From: Lichtheimia corymbifera B2541
Taxonomy: Eukaryota; Mucoromycota; Mucoromycetes; Mucorales; Lichtheimiaceae
Length of the DNA stretch: 31,207 nucleotides
Direction of reading: 5' to 3'
NCBI GenBank assembly: GCA_000697475.1
Contig: JNEU01000917.1
Coordinates: 1 to 31,207 of the forward strand
Shown here: in pieces, positions 10,092 through 22,414 of the stretch
How the letters are laid out: each line of letters opens with the position of its first letter
Position numbering within the stretch: position 1 is the stretch's first letter
Position numbers and translations under genes: made by a program
The notes under the pieces: model-generated
The model's database searches: none
The model's input: the letters and a program-made list of their open reading frames with translations, nothing else
Told to the model about the DNA's origin: nothing

Positions 10092-12007
10092 CCAAACAAA
10101 GAAAAAGCAAAACAAAAAGGTGAAAGAAACGCGAAGATGCAAGCGGCCTATTAATATAGGCGAATCAATGCTTTTTGTGTTTCTTTGAAATCTAGCCCGA
10201 ACTCCTTCCCCTTATGCCTTCTCGAAATAAGAGCTCTCCCGTTCCACGCGCACGATCCCCTTTGGTAGTAGCCACTTTTTGCGCTTTTGTCTTTTTACCT
10301 TGAGCATGAACCAACAAAAATGAATCGCAGCACATGTGCTTCAAAAATTGCCACACCTTTTTTAAAATCCCCCTTCCCCGAAAACCTCCCCGATGGCGCT
10401 TATTCTCTCATTGTTGTCTTTCCATTGAAGCCTTTTCAAGCTCTGTGTACTCGTGCTGCATCTCCACTCCTATAATTAGCACATCATATTCATTTTTCAA
10501 TGGACCCCTTGTACAGCTGCAAATTGCAATAAAATTGGTGCATCCCCGGTATTCTACTATTGTTTGTATTAGAGGACACATCATTAGCATATTAACATAG
10601 CTACCTACATGCATTATCCAATACCTTATAGCAGTATCCATATGCTTTAGCAATATGCTTTTACAATTCCGCTCATGAAATACCAGAATTGGAAAGACGA
10701 TCATGCAATTACGCATGGTTGATCTCCATAACCAGGCTTATGGTTTCCCGCTGTCATTACGTTTAATTCTTGATCATGTGCATATGATTATGTGCGTGAG
10801 TATGTCTTTTTACTACCCAGTAAAGTCCACATGTCCTGGCCAAGACCAATGTTTGATATCTCGATTCATAGACAAGGTAAAAGATAAAGGGGTACAAGTG
10901 CTCTATTTGAAAAAAGGAGTGGCATCATCAGGTCTTTTTTCCACTTGCTTCCTGTGAAAAAGATACATTCATGTTACCCACGCACACACGTATATAAGAA
11001 AATCCAGGAGAACCATAAACAATGCGAAGATCCATAATACGACGACGACAATAAGGGGCCAGGTTTTTGACATGTTCAATTGACATACCAGTGGGAGGAG
11101 ACATCCACCTTTCGTGCGGGGATAGGATTTAGCCGAATCGGTTTGAGCCCCGGCTCATTCAATTCCATGATGCCAAGGGAAAAGTGATGATTTTCCAAAC
11201 ATTGAAGCTATATTGGGCGCATGATACAGCAGCAATAATCCAGATTCAATTGCAGTGATGGTTGCGCTACATGGGTCATGTGTAGTGCGTGAAGGCTTCG
11301 CATGACGAGGCGGGCGGTTAATCATACGCTTAGCTTGGTTCTTGCTGCTGCTGCTGCTGCTGCTGTGCCAACCTGCAGGCTGCTGGGTCACGTTGGACTC
11401 TTTTTTATTTTTTCGCCATTACCGCGATATAAACGTCAATTGGAGGGTTAAAAAGAGAAGATCGACCATGAAGAGTACTATTCATTCTATTCCTCTATAT
11501 AGAACGCTTCCACATTTAGTGAACAATATGCCCTTGATAGTGATGGTTCTACCAACAAGGTTATGCATATCGATATTAGATGCGTGTGTGTGTGCACTCA
11601 ATAATGCGCATGATGAGTAATACATTCACACTGACATGTCGGGCGCACGTATGTTTCCCGGTGACAGAAAATAAATGATAAACTTACAATAAACCGCCAA
11701 AATATGCATTCATGCTGCTGTGTTTACCTATGCAATCACACGATGTGGTAGTCGCGGAGAATCTAAGAGAAGAGTGTAGCGGCTGCGTGATCAGGTTACG
11801 CCTATTTGTCACGCAAGATGTAGCCAGTTGACTGTCCTGGTGCTAAGCACAAGCATCAGCGATTTGCTATATATAGTCTGTCATCCAGTTTTCCCTTTTC
11901 CTTGACTTTTTTCTATCATTTCTTGTGTTTACATTGTGTGTCATCTTTTCTCCACATATTTACTTTGGGACGAAAACAGCTAATATAAACAACAACAACC
12001 GAAAACT
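10092..12007. other. 1.9-kb intergenic region, no gene recognised
   Basis: This separates the divergently transcribed His-rich and Sel1-repeat genes, so it should hold both promoters. It contains short open frames without codon bias or family similarity, a CTG run at about 11343-11364 and AT-rich patches (10480-10800, 11480-11720). The stretch around 11138-11155 (GGTTTGAGCCCCGGCTC) superficially resembles a tRNA T-arm, but no acceptor, D or anticodon arm fits around it. No RNA gene is called. Confidence 0.55.
11868..11876 (+). promoter_or_regulatory. TATA-box-like element of the Sel1-repeat gene
   Basis: TATATATAG lies about 132 bp upstream of the ATG at 12008. It is followed by a pyrimidine-rich segment and an A/C-rich leader (AACAACAACAACCGAAAACT) directly before the start codon. 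Position and sequence fit a core promoter plus 5' UTR; it is not experimentally supported. Confidence 0.45.
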
Positions 12008-15000
12008 ATGGGTGCTCAACAAAGCCATCAGGCTCGAAGGACCTCCACTTGTTCATCCGGCACCAGTAAACGAGGAGGGAGTCATGGCAACATTTCAAAA
12101 GAACAGCAATCAAAGGAATCAACGAATAGCAGCCATAGCACAGATGACGAGATTGAATCATTTAATCTTTCAGCTAACGCCACAGCCATTCGGAGAAATG
12201 GGGTTGCTATGAATCGACCATCGCATAGCAACAGCAACAACAACAATAATAGCCAACAGCGTATCTCAACGTATTCCACGACATCATCATCATCAGATCA
12301 GTCATCGCTTGGATCCACTCTTTTCTCACTCGCATCCACGAGCACCACCAGTAATAGTATAGGTACAACACCACCTTCTTCATTCTCATCCTGTCACTCG
12401 TCCTCAGCTAAACGTCATCATCATGGTCACGAGGGGATCATGAACAATAATGCATACGGTGGTGTGCGACGCTACACTGCTTCTTCTCGCCCCAACAAGA
12501 TCGTCGATATCTTTGCTAGCCGTGTGAGCACTACAAGTAGCCATGGTTTCAATACTGCCTCACTTCCACTCGATGTCGACTATGCCTTCAATACGCTGAC
12601 GACCCTTGCCAAGACCGATTGTGCAGCACATGTACCATTAGCTATCTGCTACGATTACGGTTTCACCCCGAACAGACAACAGGATCTGCAAAAGGCATTA
12701 ATGTGGTACAAGCGAGCTGTTGCAGGATCCAATGATGATACACAAAAGACAATGATCGCCTTTGCGCATTACCGTATCGGAGTCATTCTTTCATCCAGCA
12801 GCAGCAGCAGCAGCAGCAGTACCAGTCGTCGACACCAAAAACAGAAACGAGATAAACATGATAGTACAGAAGCAACATCAGCCGTGATGGAACATTTTCG
12901 AATGGCTGCCACACAAGGCAATGCAATGGGACAATATGCCCTTGGAATGTGGTACCTGAAGCAGCAAGAAATGTCTCATGCACGAGAATGGTTGATAGCA
13001 TCGGCCAACCAGGGGTGTGATGTAGGACAAGAAGCGCTTGGTAGTCTGTTGATTGATTGTTCCAAAGATAATGAGCAGAGTGAAAAGCAAAAAGGAATAC
13101 ATTATATCCGATTGGCAGCAGATCAGGTAACGTGAACCTCTCCTTTTATTGCCAGGGCAACCCCACTTTCCATTTTAAGCCATGTCTCCATTGTGTTTCA
13201 CATTGTGCTTACATTGATGGTTGTTATAGGATAATGGTAGAGCTCTTTATCGATTGGGGACATTGTATGAAGAAGGGGCTTTGATTACTCAAGATACAAC
13301 ACATGCTATGACATTCTATGAACGAGCTGCCTTGGTTGCTGATAACAGTGATGACGACAATAGCAGCAGTAGTCTTCGTGCTCGCGCCCATTATGCAGCT
13401 GGAATCCATCGACGTATCGTCTTGTGCGACTATGAGAAAGCATTGCATCACTTGAGTGTGGCTGCCAAATGTGGCCATGCAGCTGCACAACGAGTATTAG
13501 GATCGATGTATGCCGAGGGTCTTGGTACCACACGTGATGAAATCAAGGCACACAAGTTGTATAGCAAGGCTGCTGCTCAAGGTGATATACGTGCACTGGG
13601 ATTGTTGGCCAAGCAATATGAAACAGGCCGTGCATGTGTCATGGACGTCAAACGTGCTCTCTACTTGTATGAAAAAGCAGCCGCCGCTGGATCAATCGCT
13701 GCTACTCTTTCACTTGCAGAGTTGTTACAACGCAATGGTCGTCTCGCTGAAGCTTTCCCTTGGTTCGAACAGGTCGCTTATGGAACAACACCAACATGCG
13801 AAGACGATGAACAGATGCAATTTCGAAACAAGGCACGACTCTTGGTGGCACGTTATCGACTTCAAGCATGGGGCAATGTGGAGCGTAAACCAGCTTGGGC
13901 ATTCAATGAGCTGTTGACATTGGCCGATTGCGATTGTTATGCACCTGCGTATGTGTGGGTGGCCACTTGCTACAAACAAGGCGTGATGGATGCGACTATG
14001 GTGGTTGTACAACGCAATATGCTCAAGGCATTCGAATACTATGAAAAGGCAGCACACAGTGGCGATGCAGATGGACAATTCCAAGTGGCGCATATGCTTG
14101 CTAATGGCATCACCGAGCAACCAGTGGGGAATCTCATTGCCAAGGATACAACACGTGCTCTCGAATGGTACACCAAAGCTGCTGATGCAGGTCACATGAC
14201 AGCTCAATATAGTCTTGGTCTCTTTTACGCCAATGGCATCTCACCTGCTACAAAAGACACCGAGCGTGCTTCTCGTCTCTTTGAACAAGCTGCTTTGCAA
14301 GGTTCTGTTGATGCCATGATCCAACTCGCCAAGATCATCCTACACGACAATGGACGCGAAGCTCTTTATTGGTTGCAAAAGGCTGCTGCTTCTGGTGATC
14401 CTTCTGGTGTAAGAGAACTTGCTGCTATCTACGAATCCGATGTGGCTCTCCCATTCCTAAAGAACAAGGATGCTCGCTACAATGCTGCATATCAATTACT
14501 CAAGCGTACAGCCACGGAACACAATGATCCACTTTCTTGGTGTGCTTTAGCCCGGTACCACGAGAATGGATGGGTGGTGTCACAATCCATGGACGAAGCT
14601 GTTGCATGCTATTCTAAAGCCGAAAATCTGGATTACCCAAGGCAAGTGCACACAAACATTGACATGTCAATTATGTCACTAACCACATAAAATACATGCA
14701 GTGCGGGCTTAGCAATGGCTGACATGTTTGAACGACATGAGATGTGGGACAAGGCAATGGAAAAGTACACTTCCCTGGCGACCACACACAAGATGCTTAC
14801 ACTTGTTGGTTGGAAAGCAAGACTTGCCAAAGGAAGATTGGTGCTATATCACAACCAAGGCACCCTTCAAGATATGACTGATGTTCATGGTTGGCTATCT
14901 GAAATGGTCGAACACAATACTCCTGGTGACAAATCCATTGAGCCATTCGAAATGCTCGGTACGTTTATTATTTGATGTCTATCAGGAACCATGGCCTAAT

Positions 15001-17417
15001 TGATTTCTTATCCAGGTGCATGCTGCGACTATGGAAAGGGTACAGCAAAAGACATTACTAGTGCCATGACGTGGTACGAAGCGGCCATGAATGTTCAACC
15101 TGTCAAACGCTCTCCAAATTGGATACAAGAACGAGCTCGTTTTCGACTTGCCATGTTGCATATGGAACTTGATCAGCACAAAGACGCCTTCAACTACTTT
15201 AAGCAATTTGAGCCATTGTTGGAACAAATGAATCATCATTCACCTGAGACACGTCAACATGCAAGAATTATACGTTACCATCTTGGTAAGTAATAATAAT
15301 ATTACATTTATTTCATTAGCACTTTACTGATCACTCTATGATGCTTTGCTTTCAGGTTACCTGTTACATCGTGGAAAAGATGTGGAGCATGACAAAACAG
15401 CAGCGAAGCAATGGTTTCAACAAGCGTGTGATGAAGGAGAAGGCAGAGCTGCCTATGAACTTGGCATGATGGCATTGGAGGAAGATGATGATCAAGAAGC
15501 CCGTAAACGATTTGATCAAGGTGTATCTGCACGACACGCTGGATGTATACGCCAATTTGCACTTGTTCTCGAACGTGATCAGCGTGATGATTTGCACTGG
15601 GATGGCCATGATGTGATGGAATGGCTGGAAGATGCCGCAAGACTTGGTGATATTGAAGCCTTGATTCATCTCGGCAGAGCTTATGAGTACGGTCTCGGCA
15701 AAGATTATCCACCAGGTCAGTTACGCACTGCATTACAATTTTACGTGGCGGCTGCACAACAAGGACATGTACGAGCGATGGTGAAGGCTGGTGAACTCTA
15801 TAGCCGCACGGGTCGACATTATGATGCGGTGTGCTTTTTCAAAAAGGCAGCACCAGAGGATTTGACAGCACGTGCCATGTTAGCATCCTATCGACTTCAA
15901 GGCAAAGGTGGAATGCAACAAGAGGGAAGCTTTGTGTACCTTGAATCCTTGGTGCGTGAAGCGTTGTTAAACATGGATGACTGCTTGCGTAACGAAGAGG
16001 ATAAGCATGGTATGGGATTGGCACTATTTCTACTTGGTCAATGCTACGAGGTCGGCAAAGATCCTGCACCTTTGGATTTGGAGACAGCCAAAAAATGGTA
16101 CACTGTGGCCGTCAATGTTGCAAGCCATGCTGAAGCCATGTATCGCTTGGGACTTATTTGCAGTTTGCAAGAGAACGATGAAGCCAGCCTGGATTGGTAC
16201 CGAATGGCTGCTGAAAAAGGTCGATTACGTGAAGCACAATACCAAGTTGGTCTCTTTCACAAGGAAGGTCGAGGCGGTTTGGAGATCAACATTATTGCAG
16301 CACGCAACTATTTTGCAAAAGCAGCTGATCAAGGACATCCACGAGCAAAGTATGAATTAGCTCACATTCTATGGCGTAAGGGAGAGCACCAAAAAGCATT
16401 TCACTTGTACGACGTGGCTGCCAAATTGATGGTTCCCGAAGCAATGCGAGCCCTGGGCAACATTTATCATCAAGGTTTCAATGACGAGAATACATCATCA
16501 TCACGATACAGCATACCACGTGATTATGCCCGTGCATTCACTTTATTCTGTGAGGCAGCCAAATTGGGTGATGCCGTTGCTGCATTGATGGTTGGCACCT
16601 ATTTCCAAGAAGGCTATTTGGATCAACAACAACAAGATGATGCCAACAAACGTCAACAGCCTGAATTCCATATTGGTATCGACCATGACCAGGCGCTGCA
16701 ATGGTACGAGATGGCGTATAAGCTTGGCTGTGGACCACTATCCGAGATTGCTATTGGGAGTATCAAGCATACCATGGCTACCAACATTGAGAGCGAATCA
16801 TGGGAAGATGCCGAGGATTTACGTGGAGAAGCTTATACATGGTTTTGTCGTGCATCAAAGTCAATGGCGCCTGAGACACAATACGCCACGATCATGGTTG
16901 CTCTTTACCATATCCATGGCTGGGGCCGTGTTCAACATGATCCTTCCAAAGGGTTTCGATTATTGCGTGAGATGGCTGATGCAGGCGGCACCGAGGCGTA
17001 TGTGGAATTGGCAAAGTGCTACGAAGAAGGAATCGGCGTTGAGCAAGATTTAGTTCAGGCTCTAACATTTTGGGAGCTTGCAGCCGCAACTCATAATGTG
17101 GCGGCTCTTTTACGAGCTGGGGAGTTTCACGAACGCGGTCTTGCAGGCCAAGTCAATATCAACAGGGCAACCCAATATTATGCTGAAGCCAAAGCTTCTG
17201 GTAAGAAGAATCGATATATGCGTGAGAGAGTCTATTCTAACATGTGTATACTACTGTAGGAGCGCGTGTGAATGGAACAGCACCATCCTCATCTGCATCA
17301 TCATCTTCATCTTCTTCATATACCCTAACGATACACTCCTCCTCTTTTATTAATTCTTCCTCCTCCTCCCGACAGCAGAGTCAACAAGCTCTTGATCCAT
17401 CTTATCCCTCATTCTAA
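12008..17417 (+). CDS. Giant Sel1-like repeat protein with N-myristoylation motif, 6 exons, 1686 aa
   Basis: Exons: 12008-13126, 13230-14641, 14702-14958, 15016-15285, 15356-17200, 17260-17417; phases sum to 1687 codons. The N-terminus MGAQQSHQARR matches the myristoylation consensus (Gly2, Ser6), with basic residues and a Cys at 15 nearby. Residues ~1-185 are Ser/Asn/Gln-rich and probably disordered. From ~190 to ~1640 I count about 35 Sel1-type helical repeats, for example AAQRVLGSMYAEGLGTT, TAQYSLGLFYANGISPAT and EAYVELAKCYEEGIGVEQD. The tail is Ser-rich and ends DPSYPSF, with no CAAX box, unlike Skt5/Chs4. A poly-Ser insert (AGC repeat, ~12796-12820) interrupts an early repeat. Sel1 arrays usually act as scaffolds (Hrd3/SEL1L, Skt5); the partner here is unknown. 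Intron 2 is of GC-AG type. The ATG at 12008 is the first in the leader. Confidence 0.9.
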
Positions 17418-17866
17418 ATAGATCTAAAACCCCCCTATCTTTTGTAATTTATATCTTTGTATTTCATCTTGTTATCTAATAATATGATTCAACATGTTGA
17501 ATTGATGCGAGAGAGGTTTCCGGAAAAAAACGTTGTACTACCCTTATGATGATTATTTGTGGCAGATCTTGTCCCCGAATGATGGGATGAAACACGGCGT
17601 GCGCGTGGTCCGTCAACAATAAGAAAAAAGGTGCCAACTACCTCCTGGATGACGAAATTCTGTATGATTTTTGTTTGTCTTACAAATGGATGATTAGAAA
17701 ACGCGAGAGAAAAAAGAGAACACATAACCTACCTTATGTCGTATGTGCATGCATGATTACCCGCCGCGGACACCAATCTCAAAAGGAAGTAGCAGCCGCC
17801 GACCCATCATTATTCGTTTTCTCTCACTTTTTTTTTTTTTTTTTACTCTCCTTGTCTTTTTTTTCA
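17418..17866. other. Intergenic: 3' flank of Sel1 gene and promoter of DUF202 gene
   Basis: No gene is supported. Close to 17417 are AT-rich 3'-UTR-like sequences (TAATAATATG). Next to the DUF202 gene is a 17-T run at 17828-17844 and further pyrimidine-rich sequence up to the ATG, a common fungal promoter/5' UTR signature. The open frame reaching upstream of 17867 lacks a better start. Confidence 0.6.
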
Positions 17867-18758
17867 ATGGCTCGCTCACACAATAATGGATATCAATCTA
17901 TGTTAAACACTCAGTTTTCCACTTCACCTAATTCTTATCATTCTACTCACGATGCCCTGTTGCGACATGCACATGAGGACAGCAATGGAGCAATGGCACA
18001 ACCTGAAGAACAAAGAACTAGCCAAGTCACCACCCGCTCAAGTTCAAGTGATACATTACATGCATTATCCAAAGGACAAGACCGCAAGAGTGATAACGAG
18101 GATAGTGACGATGAGATGCAGCAGGCAGCCGAACGGCGTCCCTTGTTGAATCACCACAGCAACAACAACAACAAACAAAAGCACCATGGAGAGCCACACT
18201 CTACTTTGATGCAGGTATTACATGCTCTTCTTGGCGAAATCACTGGATCCGAATACCTCGAAAACTCGGGTAGTGTAGCTCGAGATCATCTTGGTAAGTA
18301 TAAATGGTACTTTTAGTATATCAACCAGAAGACTGATTAAGGACATGATGATGATAGCTAATGAACGGACGTACCTCGCTTGGCTGCGAACCAGTTTATC
18401 GACCATATCTGTGGGCGTAGGTAAGGTTTAAGATATATCATACATGACCATGCAGCCCTATGTGACACATTTACCAATCAATGAATCTCCACTATGTATA
18501 GGTATCACACAGCTGTTTCGCCTGGATAGAGCAGTGGAGCATGATCCTTATCTGAGAACGTGGGGTAGACCTGTCGGACTCATATTCATATTCATGGCTA
18601 TGCTGTTTCTTTCTTTTGCATTTGTACGCTACTTTCATTGTCAGACGACCATGATCAAGGGATACTTTCCAGCATCTCGTGGCATTGTTGTATTCACTTC
18701 TACCCTCACCCTTCTTTCCATGATCGCACTCTTACTCGCCGTCTTTTTTAAACGCTAA
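17867..18758 (+). CDS. DUF202-domain integral membrane protein, 3 exons, 248 aa
   Basis: Exons: 17867-18293, 18358-18420, 18502-18758; total 747 nt. Residues 1-~115 are polar, with Ser, Gln, an acidic patch and an Asn/His run; this cytosolic-type extension is longer than the conserved domain. The DUF202 signature RDHLANERTYLAWLRTSLS spans the first splice junction at about residues 139-157. Three hydrophobic helices follow: ~152-170, 189-205 and 224-246, ending in a short KR tail. DUF202 is shared by bacterial YidH-like proteins and by the small VTC polyphosphate-polymerase subunit Vtc1. This protein is closer to the stand-alone type, and its molecular role is not established. It is convergent with the next gene, 134 bp between stops. 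Confidence 0.92.
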
Positions 18759-18892
18759 AAGAAACACAACACCATAGCAACAATACCCCTTTATCGATGA
18801 TGCCTTTCATTATTAAAAACCCAAAACAAAGCACATATACATTGAAAGAAAAATAGTACTAGTGAAGGAGGAGAAGGTTGAGGGAATATAAT

Positions 18893-20463
18893 CTAATCAT
18901 CACGTACTGTCGTCTCGGTGTTGGGAGAGCGCAACAAGGGTTCTCTTTCACCCTCTTGAATTTCTTCGTCTGAAGGAAAAGGCCAACGCAGTACACCATT
19001 AAAGTAAAAAGTACCGATTACCATGACAACAAAGCCAATAACCTGGATCCATGAAAATTGTTCCCATCCAAGATACAAGGATACCATCCAAATGAACAGT
19101 GTTCTAGTAATAATAATGAGCACGTGTGAGATAATTTCCTTTTCCGATCCGCATAATTGCTCTCGCCGTCTATCTTGTGACAGATCCCGTGATGGCACGT
19201 CATTTCCACACCTCTCCACACACACACGGTGTCCCTTTGTTTACCTGCATGCATCAATCGTACTTCTTGCTGTCGCTGAGACTTGGCTTGTAATGGATAA
19301 TCCGAACCAATTGAACATGGCAATAGAGATAGCAATCGCAATACCGGTTTGCCACACTGCTGGTACGTCAAAGATATCATGGAAGCCCACATTCAAATCA
19401 AAGTACACGCTCTTGTCGGCAAAGAGAACATGCAAGATAGGCATGGCTGCCAATGTTGAGAATAAACCAAAGGATCCTTCGTAGCCAACAGCCTTGAGAG
19501 GAGTCACCCGATAACGAGACATGATCTTTTCTTCGAGAACAAATTGTGAAGCTGTGAATAATTGTGCACCAAGGATCAAAAAGACGCCCACAAGTGAGAG
19601 TACATCAAAGCTGCTGTCATTCTCGGCATTGCTGGAAGGCTTGTTTTGAGGCACCAATACAGACGACAGACCCACAATTGATACACCGCCGACGACCATG
19701 AAGAGCGATACCCATTCGAAGGGTCGCAGACGACGATTAAGGAAGAAATAGCTAAATATGCCAGTGAAAATAACGACCGAACCGCGGAGCATCTGGTATA
19801 CACTAGCTGATGTGAATAATAAACCTGCACTCATCACCTACATAATATGCCATGTTTAACATAATGGATGCTTGCCTCCTCTCTCGATATAAAATTACCG
19901 TGGTAGCTGTCATATCACATAGTGTGGGAATCCATAAAAGTAAAGCCTTGGCACCTTTAAGTTCTTGATGATGATGTTGTTGGTCGTCTTTGGCAATTTG
20001 ATCATCCACATCGTCCACCACGCGTGCATCGTACATGTGATCGGGTGCAGATGGAGGAACTGGTTGCATCGATTGTCTTCGTCGTTCAATGACTTGGTAT
20101 ACGTAAACGATCCATACTGCTGCCTCGCCAATGAACATATTCACCCTATAAGGCTCCTTCAATAAAGAGATCCACGTACTACTAGTAGTATCCGTTACTT
20201 ACGTCTGCCATACAGGCTGTTCAAAGTAGCGTCGTTTTTCAGGATCAGGGTCATCGCAGAACTCGACACATTGCATGTCTTGATACTTGTTGAGAATGGT
20301 GTTGCATACGCCTGATCAAGCTCCATTAGAAACGAGGATTGCATAAATAGAAATCTCCATTGCCGTGGGCTGTAGAGAGTCAAATGAGGGAGGGCAATTT
20401 ACCAGAGGCCAGCATGCCCACGACGAGCAACAGGATACTTGACTTTTCCGGGGAAGGAGGCAT
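18893..20463 (-). CDS. SLC35F6-like drug/metabolite-transporter-superfamily membrane protein, 5 exons, 406 aa
   Basis: Exons in order: 20463-20403, 20311-20203, 20145-19899, 19837-19245, 19103-18893; total 1221 nt. The start MPPSPEKSSILLLVVGMLASG opens the first helix and is split by an intron in the Gly codon. The next block NKYQDMQCVEFCDDPD is typical of the SLC35F6 (C2orf18) group. EamA-type helices follow, including VYQMLRGSVVIFTGIFSYFF, WVSLFMVVGGVSIVGLSSVL and VGVFLILGAQLFTASQFVLEE. An acidic, His-containing loop lies at ~95-125. The C-terminus holds EREPLLRSPN, a dileucine-type sorting signal that fits the lysosomal location of the human protein (371 aa). A vacuolar/endosomal membrane site is inferred; the substrate is unknown. 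The exon 4 donor was placed to keep the frame into TLFIWMVSLYLGWEQF. Confidence 0.9.
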
Positions 20464-21372
20464 TTTGATTAAAGTGTAAAAGGAAAAAAGAGACGAAAAA
20501 GAGGATTGGTTATCGTCGTTCTTTATTGCTTGCTCCTTGTTCTGTACCACGCACATGCTATGTGGGGGGGAAATGCCGGTTACCTGCATGAGATAAGCGA
20601 CTCGCTTCCGACGACGACAACATGATTACACCTCCCCACTCCCACCCTTTACTACTATACCTATCCAGCTTGAAACAGGCCTACCCTTGGTTCGTTCCAA
20701 CAAAGCTCCCGATAAGCAGGTTTATTATCAAAGTAGCACAAGCATGTTATATCCTTTGGCATACTCTTTTGTGGAACACAAAGCATTTCATGCATGATGA
20801 TTCGTGCTTGCCTGGATGGCACAGTTGAATGATGTCATTTCTCCTCAATGTTGATAACATCACCTGACCCAGTATCATATGCAGAGGAAAGGATCCCACT
20901 CTCTCTATATATAAACACAAACATCAGATATTCACACAAGCACGCCATCCTCCAATAAAGTTATTATTGCGTTTCCACGTCATGCTCCCAATATGATGAT
21001 TATATGCATAGCGTTTATGTAGCTTGGTCCAATCAGATAACATCTACTAGCTTATTTGTGAATATGCTCTTTGAGGAACAACGTCGTGGTCTACTACGAC
21101 AGCCTTTATGTCACCTTGACCGCATGTTCAGAGAGGGATCTTCATTAATGCAATGTGTGCGTGTCAAATGTGGAAATGAATGGCGTCGCATGTAGCTCTC
21201 TAACCATGTCCATCGACCACTTCCACGACGAGAACGAAGAGAGTGACAACACAAATGAAATATTCCTCTAACCCATCCCTGCGCCTTGTCCCACTCTTAG
21301 TCGAGATTGTGCATAAATATACAGTAAGCTGGTTTTATATAACTTGTTTGAATAATCGATGCTGTACACTGG
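20464..21372. other. Intergenic region with a TATA-like site and a doubtful short ORF
   Basis: This is the promoter side of the SLC35F6-like gene and the 3' side of TAF9. On the plus strand a TATATATAA at about 20906-20914 precedes a 43-codon ORF (21064-21195, starting MLFEEQRRGLLRQP). The ORF resembles no family I know. It could be a short transcript, a promoter-associated RNA or chance. Nothing else stands out. Confidence 0.4.
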
Positions 21373-22151
21373 CTAAAAGTCATAATCATCATCTTCCATC
21401 GCACTTCTCCCTCGTTTGGCTCCAGCAGTATCAGTGGGTTGTTGCTGTTGTTGCTGCTGTGATGATTGATCTATTTGCATGGGTGTCTCAGTATCTGGTG
21501 ATGCCATGGATGGTTGACTGGATGAGCCAGGTTGATCGACAATGGGTTGTGGTGGAGGTGGTGCCTGAAAAGATGACCATAGTTTAATGACCCCATTCCT
21601 CTTGACAACCCATATCCATATAACTTACATCGGGAACAATAGAGAAGTTGAGGCCTGTCAAGCAATGCTTTTCGTTTGGAAGACGAATGCCATACTTTTC
21701 TGGAATCAATGGCAATGGTATCTTGTTCTTTTCTTCAGCAAGTTCAAGCAAAAGCTATACGATATCCATATAGTAAGTAATCGTATCTATGGATCCCACG
21801 CCTTGTCGACTTACTTCTTTGGGTGGTGGGTTGGTGAAAGAGTGGTTGACTCGTCCTTGGATAGCCAATTGCACATCGTCCAGATCAAGATCGTTTTTGT
21901 TGGCGTGTTCTGCATAGACTAAAGCATCCTGTAGTACATCGCTAGTATACCCTATAAATAAAGTACACGATCGGTGTCAACTTTTGTTGAGTGAGACCAC
22001 CAAAAAGCTACTCACGATGCGCGAATTCCAGTAACTGAACGACGACTTTGGGATCGTACTGCTCAACACCCAGCGATTGGAGTATAAGGGAAATGATTTT
22101 GGCGTCGCGTGGTTGTGTCTGTTGCTTTTGATATTTTGATTCTGAAGGCAT
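21373..22151 (-). CDS. TAF9: Transcription initiation factor TFIID subunit 9 (also SAGA), 4 exons, 196 aa
   Basis: TAF9 carries an H3-like histone fold that pairs with TAF6 in TFIID and SAGA. Exons in order: 22151-22016, 21951-21815, 21754-21629, 21564-21373; total 591 nt. The TFIID-31 histone fold spans about residues 15-80 (DAKIISLILQSLGVEQYDPK, then FAHRYTSDVLQDALVYAEHA, then DLDLDDVQLAIQGRV). The adjoining conserved region is PPPKELLLELAEEKNKIPLP, then IPEKYGIRLPNEKHCLTGLN. The C-terminus is a Pro/Gln-rich tail with a poly-Gln stretch, a basic AKRGR and an acidic end. A GT dinucleotide run lies just upstream of the ATG (about 22185-22202), in the promoter/5' UTR. FOL1 lies upstream on the same strand. 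Confidence 0.95.
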
Positions 22152-22414
22152 TGTGTATGTGTGTTATATGTGGGGTGGATACGTGTGTGTGTGTGTGTGT
22201 GAGTGATAAAGAGGACAAGTCTCATCGGCAACAGCAGCTGCCCTAAATTTAATTCTTTGGGTAAACCTCTCCGCACATCATCAAAAGACTGAAAAGATTG
22301 GCTGTTGAACCACTTTATACTTTGTACAGAATTGTTGAGAATTATATACAGAGGATGATGATTGAGGAGGGATGAAAATGAAACAAAAAGAAAAGCAAAA
22401 CTACTACTAATTTA

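Noticed and set aside
10408..10716. 102-codon minus-strand ORF in the intergenic region
   Set aside because: Composition is random-looking, no family motif, no promoter-like sequence in a suitable position; chance ORF in AT-rich DNA.
11130..11160. tRNA T-arm-like string GGTTTGAGCCCCGGCTC
   Set aside because: No matching acceptor stem, D-arm or anticodon arm can be drawn around it on either strand, and the T-loop lacks the usual TTCGA core.
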